In this document: positions 14,282 to 21,980 of the stretch, piece after piece
Position numbering within the stretch: position 1 is the first letter of the stretch
How the letters are laid out: every line of letters begins with the position of its first letter
Assembly: GCA_050942555.1 (NCBI GenBank)
Contig: JBMNNN010000018.1
Span: 1 to 21,980 of the forward strand
Direction of reading: 5' to 3'
From: JAAYXU01 sp050942555
Lineage (GTDB): Bacteria > Bacillota > Clostridia > Christensenellales > UMGS416
DNA length: 21,980 nucleotides
Program-made: the position numbers and the translations under genes
Notes under the pieces: model-generated
The model's database searches: none
What the model was told of the DNA's origin: nothing
The model's input: only the letters and a program-made list of their open reading frames with translations

Positions 14282-14290
14282 TGGTAAAAT
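14282..14290 (+). promoter_or_regulatory. Extended -10 promoter element for murC
   Basis: TGGTAAAAT matches an extended -10 (TGn followed by TAAAAT). No good -35 box is seen at normal spacing. It lies about 70 bases before the murC start. Confidence 0.4.
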
Positions 14291-14343
14291 AACAACAAAG
14301 GGCGTCATATCATTGGACTGCCGGACAGTATGGGCGAGAGGAT

Positions 14344-14350
14344 GGGAGGA
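14344..14350 (+). promoter_or_regulatory. Ribosome binding site that fixes the murC start
   Basis: GGGAGGA stands seven bases before the GTG at 14358. This favours that codon over an in-frame TTG at 14313, which lacks a Shine-Dalgarno and would add 15 non-conserved residues. Confidence 0.8.
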
Positions 14351-14357
14351 ATTGGGC

Positions 14358-15731
14358 GTGCATATCCGCGATTTTGCAGGTCTCAGGGTTCATTTCATAG
14401 GCATCGGCGGGGTCAGCATGAGCGGGCTGGCCGAGATACTCATAAGCCGCGGGTACACCGTCAGCGGATCCGACCGCTCGGAAAACGCGCTGACCGCCAA
14501 GCTGCGCGCGCTGGGCGCCGAGGTATACGCAGGCCACCGCGCCGGACAGGAGCGCGGCGCGGCGCTGATCGTAAAGAACGCGGCGATACCCGACGACAAT
14601 CCCGAGCTGGCGGCGGCCCGCGCGCAGGGCGTGCCGGTCATGGAGCGGACAGAGCTTCTGGGGCAGATCATGGGCGAGTACCGCACGGCTGTCGGCGTGT
14701 GCGGCACCCATGGAAAGACCACGACGACCTCGATGCTGACCACGATACTCACGCTGACCGGGCGGGACCCCACCGCGCACATCGGCAGCGAGCTTGCGCT
14801 CATAAACGGCACGACCCGGACCGGAAGCCATGATTTGTTTGTCGCCGAATCCTGCGAGTACAAGGACGGATTCCTTCGTCTCTCGCCCACGATCGTCGTG
14901 ATGCTCAACATCGACGCGGACCATCTCGACTACTTCCGCGACATCGACCACATCGAGCAAAGCTTCGCGGCATTCGCGGACCGGCTTCCCGCCGACGGGC
15001 TGCTCATCGGAAACGGCGACGACGCGCGGGTATGCCGGATTATGGCGGGCTGCGGCAGGCGTTGGGAAGCGTTCGGGCTGGGCGCGGATAACGGCTGGCG
15101 CGCACAAGACATCGCGTCCGATGCCAACGGGTGCGCCGGCTTCACGCTGCGGTACCCCGGCGGGAGCGTCCCCGTCCGTCTTTCGGTTCCGGGACGGCAC
15201 AATGTAATGAACGCGCTGGCCGCCCTGGCGGCCGCGGCGGCCTGCGGCGTGTCTCCCGATGAAGCCGCGCCCGCTCTGGCGGCCTATACCGGGGCCGCGC
15301 GCCGTTTTGAGAAAATCGGAGAGCGCGGCGGCGCTTTGCTGTACCACGACTACGCGCACCATCCGACCGAAGTGGCCGCTACGCTGGCCGCGGCCCGGCA
15401 GAAGAACCCGGCCCGGCTCCTTTGTGTGTTTCAGCCCCACACCTATACGCGCACCCGGATGCTCTTTGACGCGTTCACGCGGTGCTTCGACGACGCGGAC
15501 GAGGTCGTGCTGCTGCCCATTTACGCGGCGCGGGAGCCCGACCCCGGCGACATCTCCTCACAGATGTTGTCCGACGCGATCAGCATGAGGCCCGATGGCC
15601 CGCCGTGCCGCTGCGCCGCGGATTTTGAGGATGCGGCGGGAATCATCCGCAGCCTTATTGCTCCCGGCGACATCGTGCTGACGCTGGGCGCGGGAGACAT
15701 CGAGGCGCTGGGGCGGCTTATCCGGGAATAA
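14358..15731 (+). CDS. murC: UDP-N-acetylmuramate--L-alanine ligase
   Basis: MurC adds L-alanine to UDP-MurNAc using ATP, the first peptide-forming step of peptidoglycan synthesis, in the cytoplasm. From the GTG at 14358 the protein has 457 residues, the normal size. Visible features are the N-terminal Rossmann loop HFIGIGGVSMSGLA (12-25), the ATP loop GTHGKTTTTSM (116-126), ESCEYKDGFL (164-173), NIDADHLDYF (184-193), HNVMNALAA for the central domain, and DYAHHPTEV (331-339) with HTYTRT (361-366) in the C-terminal domain. It is transcribed alone, away from purR and towards ftsH. Together with glmU it places cell-wall precursor genes on both sides of the PurR-like operator. Function is secure. 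Confidence 0.97.
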   Translation: MHIRDFAGLRVHFIGIGGVSMSGLAEILISRGYTVSGSDRSENALTAKLRALGAEVYAGHRAGQERGAALIVKNAAIPDDNPELAAARAQGVPVMERTELLGQIMGEYRTAVGVCGTHGKTTTTSMLTTILTLTGRDPTAHIGSELALINGTTRTGSHDLFVAESCEYKDGFLRLSPTIVVMLNIDADHLDYFRDIDHIEQSFAAFADRLPADGLLIGNGDDARVCRIMAGCGRRWEAFGLGADNGWRAQDIASDANGCAGFTLRYPGGSVPVRLSVPGRHNVMNALAALAAAAACGVSPDEAAPALAAYTGAARRFEKIGERGGALLYHDYAHHPTEVAATLAAARQKNPARLLCVFQPHTYTRTRMLFDAFTRCFDDADEVVLLPIYAAREPDPGDISSQMLSDAISMRPDGPPCRCAADFEDAAGIIRSLIAPGDIVLTLGAGDIEALGRLIRE

Positions 15732-15755
15732 GGACGACCGTAGAGATAATGCAGC

Positions 15756-15787
15756 AAAAATGGGGCGCTGCCATAGGACAGCGCCCC
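15756..15787 (-). terminator. Intrinsic terminator of ftsH (minus strand), in the murC-ftsH gap
   Basis: GGGGCGCTG (15762-15770) pairs perfectly with CAGCGCCCC (15779-15787) around an eight-base loop. On the minus strand the stem is followed by ATTTTT, complementary to the A-run at 15756-15760, as expected for ftsH. On the murC strand no T-run follows, though the hairpin may still serve both convergent genes. Confidence 0.85.
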
Positions 15788-15804
15788 GCGGTATTCCGTA
15801 TTGA

Positions 15805-17694
<1,890 letters not shown>

Positions 17695-17702
17695 GCAAAT
17701 AT

Positions 17703-17708
17703 CCTCCT
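17703..17708 (-). promoter_or_regulatory. Ribosome binding site that selects the TTG start of ftsH
   Basis: AGGAGG on the minus strand is eight bases from the TTG at 17694. The nearest ATG (17680-17682) is 20 bases away, so the TTG is the better start. Confidence 0.8.
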
Positions 17709-17737
17709 GGCTAGCTCCAATCCGGGAGCGTTACACG

Positions 17738-17767
17738 ATTATATCATACCCCGGTTTAACCGGTCAA
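17738..17767 (-). promoter_or_regulatory. ftsH promoter with palindrome in the spacer
   Basis: On the minus strand TTGACC (17762-17767), an 18-base spacer and a perfect TATAAT (17738-17743) precede ftsH. The palindrome CCGGTT-T-AACCGG (17751-17763) fills most of the spacer and touches the -35 box, so a repressor could bind there. Confidence 0.6.
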
Positions 17768-17788
17768 ACCAGTTCAAGGAAAGTTCAA
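17762..17788. promoter_or_regulatory. CtsR-like heptad repeats overlapping the ftsH -35 box
   Basis: Read on the + strand, GGTCAAA (17762), then GTTCAA at 17772 and GTTCAA at 17783, repeat every 10-11 bases. The CtsR operator is a direct repeat of RGTCAAA with a 10-base period; the first unit is perfect and the others differ by one or two bases. CtsR control of ftsH is known in some lactobacilli. Whether this organism has CtsR cannot be seen. Confidence 0.4.
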
Positions 17789-17793
17789 TTTTA

Positions 17794-18375
17794 TTATAGC
17801 CGCCGCGCGGCTGCGTCGGCGCTCTGCCCGAGCGCGTATACGCGCGGGTCGAGCACGCCCACATAGGGCAGATTCCGGTAGCGCTCGTTATAATCGAGAC
17901 CGTAGCCCACCACGAACGCGTCGGGAATCGTAAAACCCACATAATCGGCCCGGATATCGACCCGCCTGCGCTCGGGCTTGTCGAACATCACGCAGATGCG
18001 AAGGGAAGCCGGATTCCGCTGCAGCAGGTTTTCCTTCAGATACCGCAGCGTAAGGCCGGTATCGAGCACATCCTCGACGATGAGCACATGAAGGCCCGCG
18101 ATATCGGCGTTGAGGTCCTTGAGTATGCGCACCGCTCCGGTGGTCACGGTGCCCGCACCGTAGCTCGATACCGCCATGAAATCCACAGTCAGCGGCCGGT
18201 CGATGGTGCGCATGAGGTCGGCCGTGAATATCACGGCGCCCCGGAGGATCGCGATGAGGCACAGCGAGCGGTCATGGTAGTCGGCGGTAATCTGCGCGCC
18301 TAGCTCCCGCACGCGGGCGGCCAGGCGGTCGGACGGTATCAGTATTCTGGAGATGTCGGGATGCGTTTCATTCAT
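17794..18375 (-). CDS. hpt: Hypoxanthine (guanine) phosphoribosyltransferase
   Basis: This enzyme salvages hypoxanthine and guanine to IMP and GMP using PRPP. The 193 residues are slightly longer than usual, with about ten extra C-terminal residues (GQSADAAARRL). Motifs are LRGA (44-47), the PRPP loop VLIVEDVLDTGLTL (97-110), DKPERRR (132-138) and the C-terminal GYGLDYNERYRNLPYVGVL. The ATG overlaps the end of tilS by eight bases and a GGAGG lies nine bases upstream inside tilS, so translation is coupled. The tilS-hpt-ftsH order is conserved in Firmicutes. It depends on PRPP, made by prs a few kilobases away. The gene could be named hprT. Confidence 0.95.
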   Translation of the reverse strand: MNETHPDISRILIPSDRLAARVRELGAQITADYHDRSLCLIAILRGAVIFTADLMRTIDRPLTVDFMAVSSYGAGTVTTGAVRILKDLNADIAGLHVLIVEDVLDTGLTLRYLKENLLQRNPASLRICVMFDKPERRRVDIRADYVGFTIPDAFVVGYGLDYNERYRNLPYVGVLDPRVYALGQSADAAARRL

Positions 18376-19753
18376 GCGGGGGCTCCTCCCATTCGGGTGT
18401 ATAGGTGATGCGCAGCGTCGCTCCTGTCCGCTCTGTGATGCGCGTCCGCTCGGCGACCGCCCAGCCTACGACCCATACGATTTCGTCCTGTCCGGCGACG
18501 AGGGGCACGCGATCCCTGTGCCAGCGGCTGATCTTCCAGTCGATCATATCGTCGCTGAGCTTGCGGCTGCCCGGCGCGCCCAGCCTGCGGACGCGGTCGC
18601 CCTCGCGCCGGGTGCGCACGAATGCAGGCCGCGGGAAGCGCTCCGCGTCGAAATGCTGCACATTGCCCGGAAAAGCTGCCGGATCGCGCGGGGGCTTCCC
18701 GAGCAGCTCGCACACGAATCGCCCCAGCCCCGGGACGCATGTGACGCCCGGCACATGGAGCGGAACAGGTCCAATCGGCTGCGCCGCGTCGGCGTGCGGG
18801 TATAGCGCAAGCCCGGCAGCTTCGCGGCGCGCCGTAAGCCCGCCCGGCCATGAGATGCTCGCGCCGGTCCTGCTGCCTGTAATCAGCGCGATCGCGGCGT
18901 CGACATGCGCTGCCGTCAGATCGCGCACGGCTCCAAGCCGCGCCGCCATATGACGGATGAGCCGCGACAGCACCGCAGGGTGCAGCGCGGCCGCCTCCCG
19001 CTCAAGCAGCAGCCCGTCGTCGCTCTCCGACACATGGCGCCACGCTTCCCGCGCCAGCGCCTGCAGGCAGTCATCGTCCCGCCTGAGCAGCGCCGCCGAC
19101 CGCGCGATCGCCTTAGAGACCCGCGGGTTGAGCGGCGCAAGCGCGGGCATCACGATATGGCGGATCCGGTTGCGGGCTATGCCGGGGTCTGCGTTTGTGG
19201 CGTCTTCCCGCCAGGTGCGGCCGCGCGACCGCAGATAATCGACGAGCGCCTTGTGTTCGGCCCAGAAAAGCGGGCGGATGACCCCGCCCTGGCAGGGCCG
19301 CATCGCGCCAAGTCCCTCGGCGCCGCTGCCCCGTACAAGCCTTAATAGCAGCGTTTCGGCCTGGTCGCCGCGGTGGTGCGCCGTCGCGATCGCGCGCGCT
19401 CCCGCCCGGGCCGCTTCGTGCCGCAGGAATCGCCATCGCTCCTCGCGGGCGGCAACCTCCAGCGAAAGCCCCCGCTCACGCGCCAGTGCGGGCACGTCGG
19501 CCCGGCCGACCACACAGGGGACATGAAGCTCCTCGCACAGCGCTGCCACAAAGGCCGCATCGTCGCCCGACTCGGGCCGGATGCCGTGGTCGAGGTGCGC
19601 CGCGAAGATCGTGAGCCCCAGCGGGCCGGCAGCCTCGGTCAGCAGGACAAGAAGCGCCGTCGAGTCAGCGCCGCCCGATACCGCCGCCAGGATCGTATCT
19701 CCCGGCTGCGTCATCGCGTGCTGCCGCATATAGGCCGTCATCGTATTGAGCAA
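18368..19753 (-). CDS. tilS: tRNA(Ile)-lysidine synthase
   Basis: TilS converts the wobble cytidine of tRNA-Ile(CAU) to lysidine so that it reads AUA. The PP-loop ATP motif AVSGGADSTALL lies at about residues 24-35. AHLDHGIRPES, ATAHHRGDQAETLLLRL and REDATNADPGIARNRIRH are further family signatures, and the C-terminal half fits the TilS substrate-binding domains. I chose the TTG at 19751-19753: GGGGAGG is nine bases upstream, and the frame's earlier TTG at 19780 sits only two bases from the -10 box, so it could not be usefully transcribed. This gives 461 residues beginning MLNTMTAYMRQHAM, as in homologues. It heads the operon with hpt. AUA codons are frequent in this window, so the enzyme is heavily needed. 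Confidence 0.93.
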   Translation of the reverse strand: MLNTMTAYMRQHAMTQPGDTILAAVSGGADSTALLVLLTEAAGPLGLTIFAAHLDHGIRPESGDDAAFVAALCEELHVPCVVGRADVPALARERGLSLEVAAREERWRFLRHEAARAGARAIATAHHRGDQAETLLLRLVRGSGAEGLGAMRPCQGGVIRPLFWAEHKALVDYLRSRGRTWREDATNADPGIARNRIRHIVMPALAPLNPRVSKAIARSAALLRRDDDCLQALAREAWRHVSESDDGLLLEREAAALHPAVLSRLIRHMAARLGAVRDLTAAHVDAAIALITGSRTGASISWPGGLTARREAAGLALYPHADAAQPIGPVPLHVPGVTCVPGLGRFVCELLGKPPRDPAAFPGNVQHFDAERFPRPAFVRTRREGDRVRRLGAPGSRKLSDDMIDWKISRWHRDRVPLVAGQDEIVWVVGWAVAERTRITERTGATLRITYTPEWEEPPHE

Positions 19754-19762
19754 GGGCCGCGT

Positions 19763-19769
19763 CCTCCCC
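19763..19769 (-). promoter_or_regulatory. Ribosome binding site that selects the tilS start
   Basis: GGGGAGG on the minus strand, nine bases before TTG 19753. No comparable site precedes the in-frame ATG at 19739-19741 or the TTG at 19780. Confidence 0.75.
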
Positions 19770-19782
19770 ATCGGTTTCAATT

Positions 19783-19811
19783 ATTGTAGCCGCATTCCCG
19801 CCCGTTGACAA
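19783..19811 (-). promoter_or_regulatory. Promoter of tilS-hpt
   Basis: On the minus strand TTGTCA (19806-19811), a 17-base spacer and TACAAT (19783-19788). Each box is one base from consensus. Predicted transcription starts near 19775, giving a leader of about 20 bases to the TTG at 19753. Confidence 0.7.
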
Positions 19812-19868
19812 GGGCGTGGGTACACAATGACAGAATACACGGCTGAACACCTAAGTCAGGCTCACCGG

Positions 19869-19897
19869 AAAAAAAGGGCCCTGCGCAGGCAGGGTCC
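19869..19897 (-). terminator. Intrinsic terminator after the MATE transporter gene
   Basis: On the minus strand GGACCCTGC, a CTGC loop and GCAGGGCCC form a nine-pair stem with one mismatch, followed directly by seven T. It begins about 47 bases after the stop codon and separates this gene from tilS. Confidence 0.9.
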
Positions 19898-19944
19898 AAA
19901 TAAGAAGGGGGAATGAGGCATATGGATGATAGCGGCAGCGCCGG

Positions 19945-21360
19945 TTACTCTGTGAGAGTCACTTCCTCCAGCGCCGGTTTGCAATCCTCGAGGGGCGGGA
20001 GCGCGTCCTTTACGCTCCGCAGCCACCGCAGGAACGTTGCGGTCAGGGGTACTGCGACGAGAAATGTCATAATATCGGCCGCGGGCTGGCTCATCTGTAT
20101 CCCCGGCAGCCCGAAAAGCCCGGAAAGCACGACGATGGTAGGAATAAAGAAGAGTCCCTGCCGGGCAAGCGCGAGCACAGCGGCCTTGCCGCCCATACCG
20201 ATCGACTGAAAGAGCATGTTGGATACGATAATGCTCACCTGCAGCGGCAGCACCGCGCACTGATAGCGCAGTGAAAGCGCCCCGATCGCGATGACCCGGG
20301 CGTCGTCGGGACGGAATATCGCGATGATGTCATCGGCAAATATGAATACGCCAAGCCCGACCAGCGCAAGCGTGGCGGTTCCCACTTTGATCGAAAACCA
20401 GAATGCCTGCCACAGCCGTCCGTAGCGCTTTGCCCCCCAGTTATAGCCCGCCACCGGCTGGAACCCCTGTCCGAATCCGATAAGCGCCATAATGACGAAC
20501 ATCATAATTCGGCTTACCAGCGACAGCCCCGCTATAGCCGGATCGCCGTAGGGCCCCGCGAAGCGGTTGAGAAGGATCATCGACAGGCTGGCAAGGCCCT
20601 GCCGAAAGAACGAGGGCGCGCCGATTTTGAGTATCTCGCCGTACATTCTCCAGCGCAGCGTGAAGCGGTGGATACTGAGGCGCAGCGAACTACGGCCTCG
20701 TATGTACTGGGAGAGGAGAATGAGAAAGCTGACGCTTTGACTGAGTACCGTGGCGACAGCCGCGCCGCGAATTCCCATATCGAACGTAAATATGAAAAGC
20801 GGGTCGAGCGCTATATTCAAAAGTCCACCCGTCATGATGCCTGCCATGGCCAGGAAGGCGCTTCCCTCAGAGCGCAGCGCCACGTTCATAACGAATGACG
20901 CCGCCATGATGGGCGCGCCCAGCAGTATGACCTGCGCGTATTCTCTGGCATAGGGAAGAATGGTGGGCGTCGCGCCCAGCAGGCGCATTAAGAGATCAAT
21001 GCCCATGAGGCCCGCAACCGATATCACGACGCCGCACGCGATCGCCGAAAAGAAAGCGGTGGATATCGCCCGGTTGGCCTCCTCATGGTTCCGCTGCCCC
21101 AGCAGCCGTGAAATGTAGCTGCCTGAGCCCACGCCGAATGTGAAGCCGACCGCCTGAATGATCGCCATCACAGTAAACACGACGCCGACCGCGCCGGTCG
21201 CGCTCGTGCCCAGCTTGCTGACAAAAAAGGTGTCGGCCATATTGTATACGCCCGATATCATCATGCTCACGATGGTCGGAAACGCCAGCTTCAGTATAAG
21301 CCGGGGGATGGGGGTTTCCGTCATCTGTTTGTAACGGGCCGAACCGGCGTCACCGCCCAA
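19945..21360 (-). CDS. MATE-family efflux transporter
   Basis: This polytopic membrane protein of 471 residues fits the MATE (multidrug and toxic compound extrusion) family, which exports cationic compounds using a sodium or proton gradient. About twelve hydrophobic segments can be counted in two similar halves. The N-terminal half contains TPIPRLILKLAFPTIVSMM and NMADTFFVSKLGTSATGAVG, the usual family opening; the second half has GFGQGFQPVAGYNWGAKRYG, a signature of the same family. The start is TTG at 21358-21360, supported by AGGAG nine bases upstream; the ATG twelve codons later has no Shine-Dalgarno. It has its own consensus promoter and terminator and is monocistronic. The substrate cannot be predicted. 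Confidence 0.93.
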   Translation of the reverse strand: MGGDAGSARYKQMTETPIPRLILKLAFPTIVSMMISGVYNMADTFFVSKLGTSATGAVGVVFTVMAIIQAVGFTFGVGSGSYISRLLGQRNHEEANRAISTAFFSAIACGVVISVAGLMGIDLLMRLLGATPTILPYAREYAQVILLGAPIMAASFVMNVALRSEGSAFLAMAGIMTGGLLNIALDPLFIFTFDMGIRGAAVATVLSQSVSFLILLSQYIRGRSSLRLSIHRFTLRWRMYGEILKIGAPSFFRQGLASLSMILLNRFAGPYGDPAIAGLSLVSRIMMFVIMALIGFGQGFQPVAGYNWGAKRYGRLWQAFWFSIKVGTATLALVGLGVFIFADDIIAIFRPDDARVIAIGALSLRYQCAVLPLQVSIIVSNMLFQSIGMGGKAAVLALARQGLFFIPTIVVLSGLFGLPGIQMSQPAADIMTFLVAVPLTATFLRWLRSVKDALPPLEDCKPALEEVTLTE

Positions 21361-21401
21361 AGCACTGCACTCCTATCAAAAACAACTCCGCACAAGGAGA
21401 A

Positions 21402-21430
21402 ATTATAGACTACGAGCATCCTAATGTCAA
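21402..21430 (-). promoter_or_regulatory. Perfect consensus promoter of the MATE gene
   Basis: On the minus strand TTGACA (21425-21430), exactly 17 bases, then TATAAT (21402-21407). It is the only fully consensus promoter noticed in the window. The leader of about 35 bases contains a small hairpin with arms CTCC and GGAG (21386-21399) followed by TTGTTTTT. Confidence 0.8.
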
Positions 21431-21459
21431 ACATCCAGGGAATACAGATTGTGTCTGGA

Positions 21460-21488
21460 TTGCCTAACTCCCCATGATATTGTATAAT
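21460..21488 (+). promoter_or_regulatory. Promoter of the amidohydrolase gene
   Basis: TTGCCT, a 17-base spacer and a perfect TATAAT. The expected start of transcription is near 21495, leaving a leader of only about 13 bases that begins at the Shine-Dalgarno itself. It diverges from the MATE promoter; the -35 boxes are about 30 bases apart, and the weak inverted repeat ATCCAG (21433) / CTGGAT (21455) lies between. Confidence 0.6.
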
Positions 21489-21507
21489 GAGCCGGGGGGA
21501 TACCGGT

Positions 21508-21980
21508 ATGGTCATCGATTTTCACGCGCACTGCTTCCCCGACGTGCTGGCCGGGCGCGCGATGGCGGCTCTGACCGCCAAGTGCGATATAACGCCCAGC
21601 CACGACGGTACCGCGGACGGTCTGCTCAGTACGGCCCGCGCGGCGGGCATCGGGCGCAGCGTCGTCATGCCTGTGGCCACCCGGCCCGGGCAGGTCGAGT
21701 CCATCAACGCATGGGCGCTCGCGTCGCGGACGCCTGCGCTTTCGTTCTTCGGCGCGCTGTTTCCCGGTATGCCCGGCATCGAGCGGCACCTCGACTGGCT
21801 CGTCGAGAACGGATTCCGCGGCGTGAAGCTTCACCCCGATTATCAGGACTTTTTTGTAGACGACCCGGCCGTGCTGCCCACCTACCGGGCGCTCCGGGAT
21901 CGCGGGCTCGCGGTGCTCTTTCACGCCGGGCTGGACATCGGTCTGCCCGAACCGATCCACTGCCCGCCTGATCGCCTGGC
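21508..21980 (+). CDS. Amidohydrolase-family (TIM-barrel metal-dependent hydrolase) protein, 5' part
   Basis: The frame starts at ATG 21508, after GGGGGGA at 21494-21500, and stays open to the window end (157 codons). The start MVIDFHAHCFPD carries the metal-binding HxH (H6, H8) of the amidohydrolase superfamily. GFRGVKLHPDYQDF and AVLFHAGLDIG supply the next conserved strands, with candidate ligands in KLHPD and FHAG. This pattern fits the amidohydrolase-2 type (COG2159-like) hydrolases and decarboxylases better than TatD nucleases. A full protein would be about 250-300 residues, so roughly half is seen. The substrate is unknown. The +1 frame also stays open over this region, but it lacks a start site and motif. 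Confidence 0.85.
   Translation, partial: MVIDFHAHCFPDVLAGRAMAALTAKCDITPSHDGTADGLLSTARAAGIGRSVVMPVATRPGQVESINAWALASRTPALSFFGALFPGMPGIERHLDWLVENGFRGVKLHPDYQDFFVDDPAVLPTYRALRDRGLAVLFHAGLDIGLPEPIHCPPDRL

Noticed and set aside
14313..14357. Upstream TTG start for murC
   Set aside because: No Shine-Dalgarno, and the added 15 residues are not part of the MurC fold; GTG 14358 has GGGAGGA at good distance.

Overview
The window looks like chromosomal DNA of a GC-rich (by eye around 60% GC) Gram-positive anaerobe of the Firmicutes/Clostridia type. The reasons are the Bacillus-type PurR next to GlmU and Prs, the tilS-hpt-ftsH order, an LplB/YtcP/LipO-type sugar ABC transporter with a membrane-bound AraC-type regulator, strong Shine-Dalgarno sites, and frequent TTG and GTG starts. 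No rRNA, tRNA, CRISPR array, insertion sequence or prophage gene was seen.

Left part (1-10564, all + strand). The 3' end of cheR is followed by a complete cheB, the end of a chemotaxis adaptation cluster. A promoter then leads to a two-cluster iron-sulfur protein related to epoxyqueuosine reductase and reductive dehalogenases, which ends in a very strong terminator (2792-2826). Next is a carbohydrate uptake unit: two permeases, a lipoprotein binding protein and a 796-residue membrane-anchored AraC regulator. Two strong tandem hairpins lie between the binding protein and the regulator. No ATPase or glycosidase is present, so the substrate cannot be named. A lipoprotein with a DUF3887-like domain and an alpha/beta hydrolase domain follows.

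Middle (10565-10983). This 419-base stretch without a gene is more AT-rich than its surroundings and lies between convergent genes. It holds a 12-bp inverted repeat about 230 bases apart (possibly a miniature element), an orphan promoter-like sequence followed by a hairpin, and a dense GC palindrome block just past prs.

Right part (10984-21980). purR-glmU-prs form a tight minus-strand operon diverging from murC. The purR promoter carries two inverted PurBox-like sites, suggesting autoregulation and a link between purine/PRPP supply and cell-wall precursor genes. murC converges on the minus-strand tilS-hpt-ftsH cluster. ftsH has its own promoter with CtsR-like heptads beside it. A MATE-family exporter with a perfect consensus promoter diverges from an amidohydrolase cut by the window end.

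The region is mostly housekeeping. I did not find a clearly new biological system. The most notable points are the 10.6-11.0 kb intergenic segment, the PurBox-like and CtsR-like sites, the tandem hairpins, and a marked preference for ATA over ATC when isoleucine precedes leucine.
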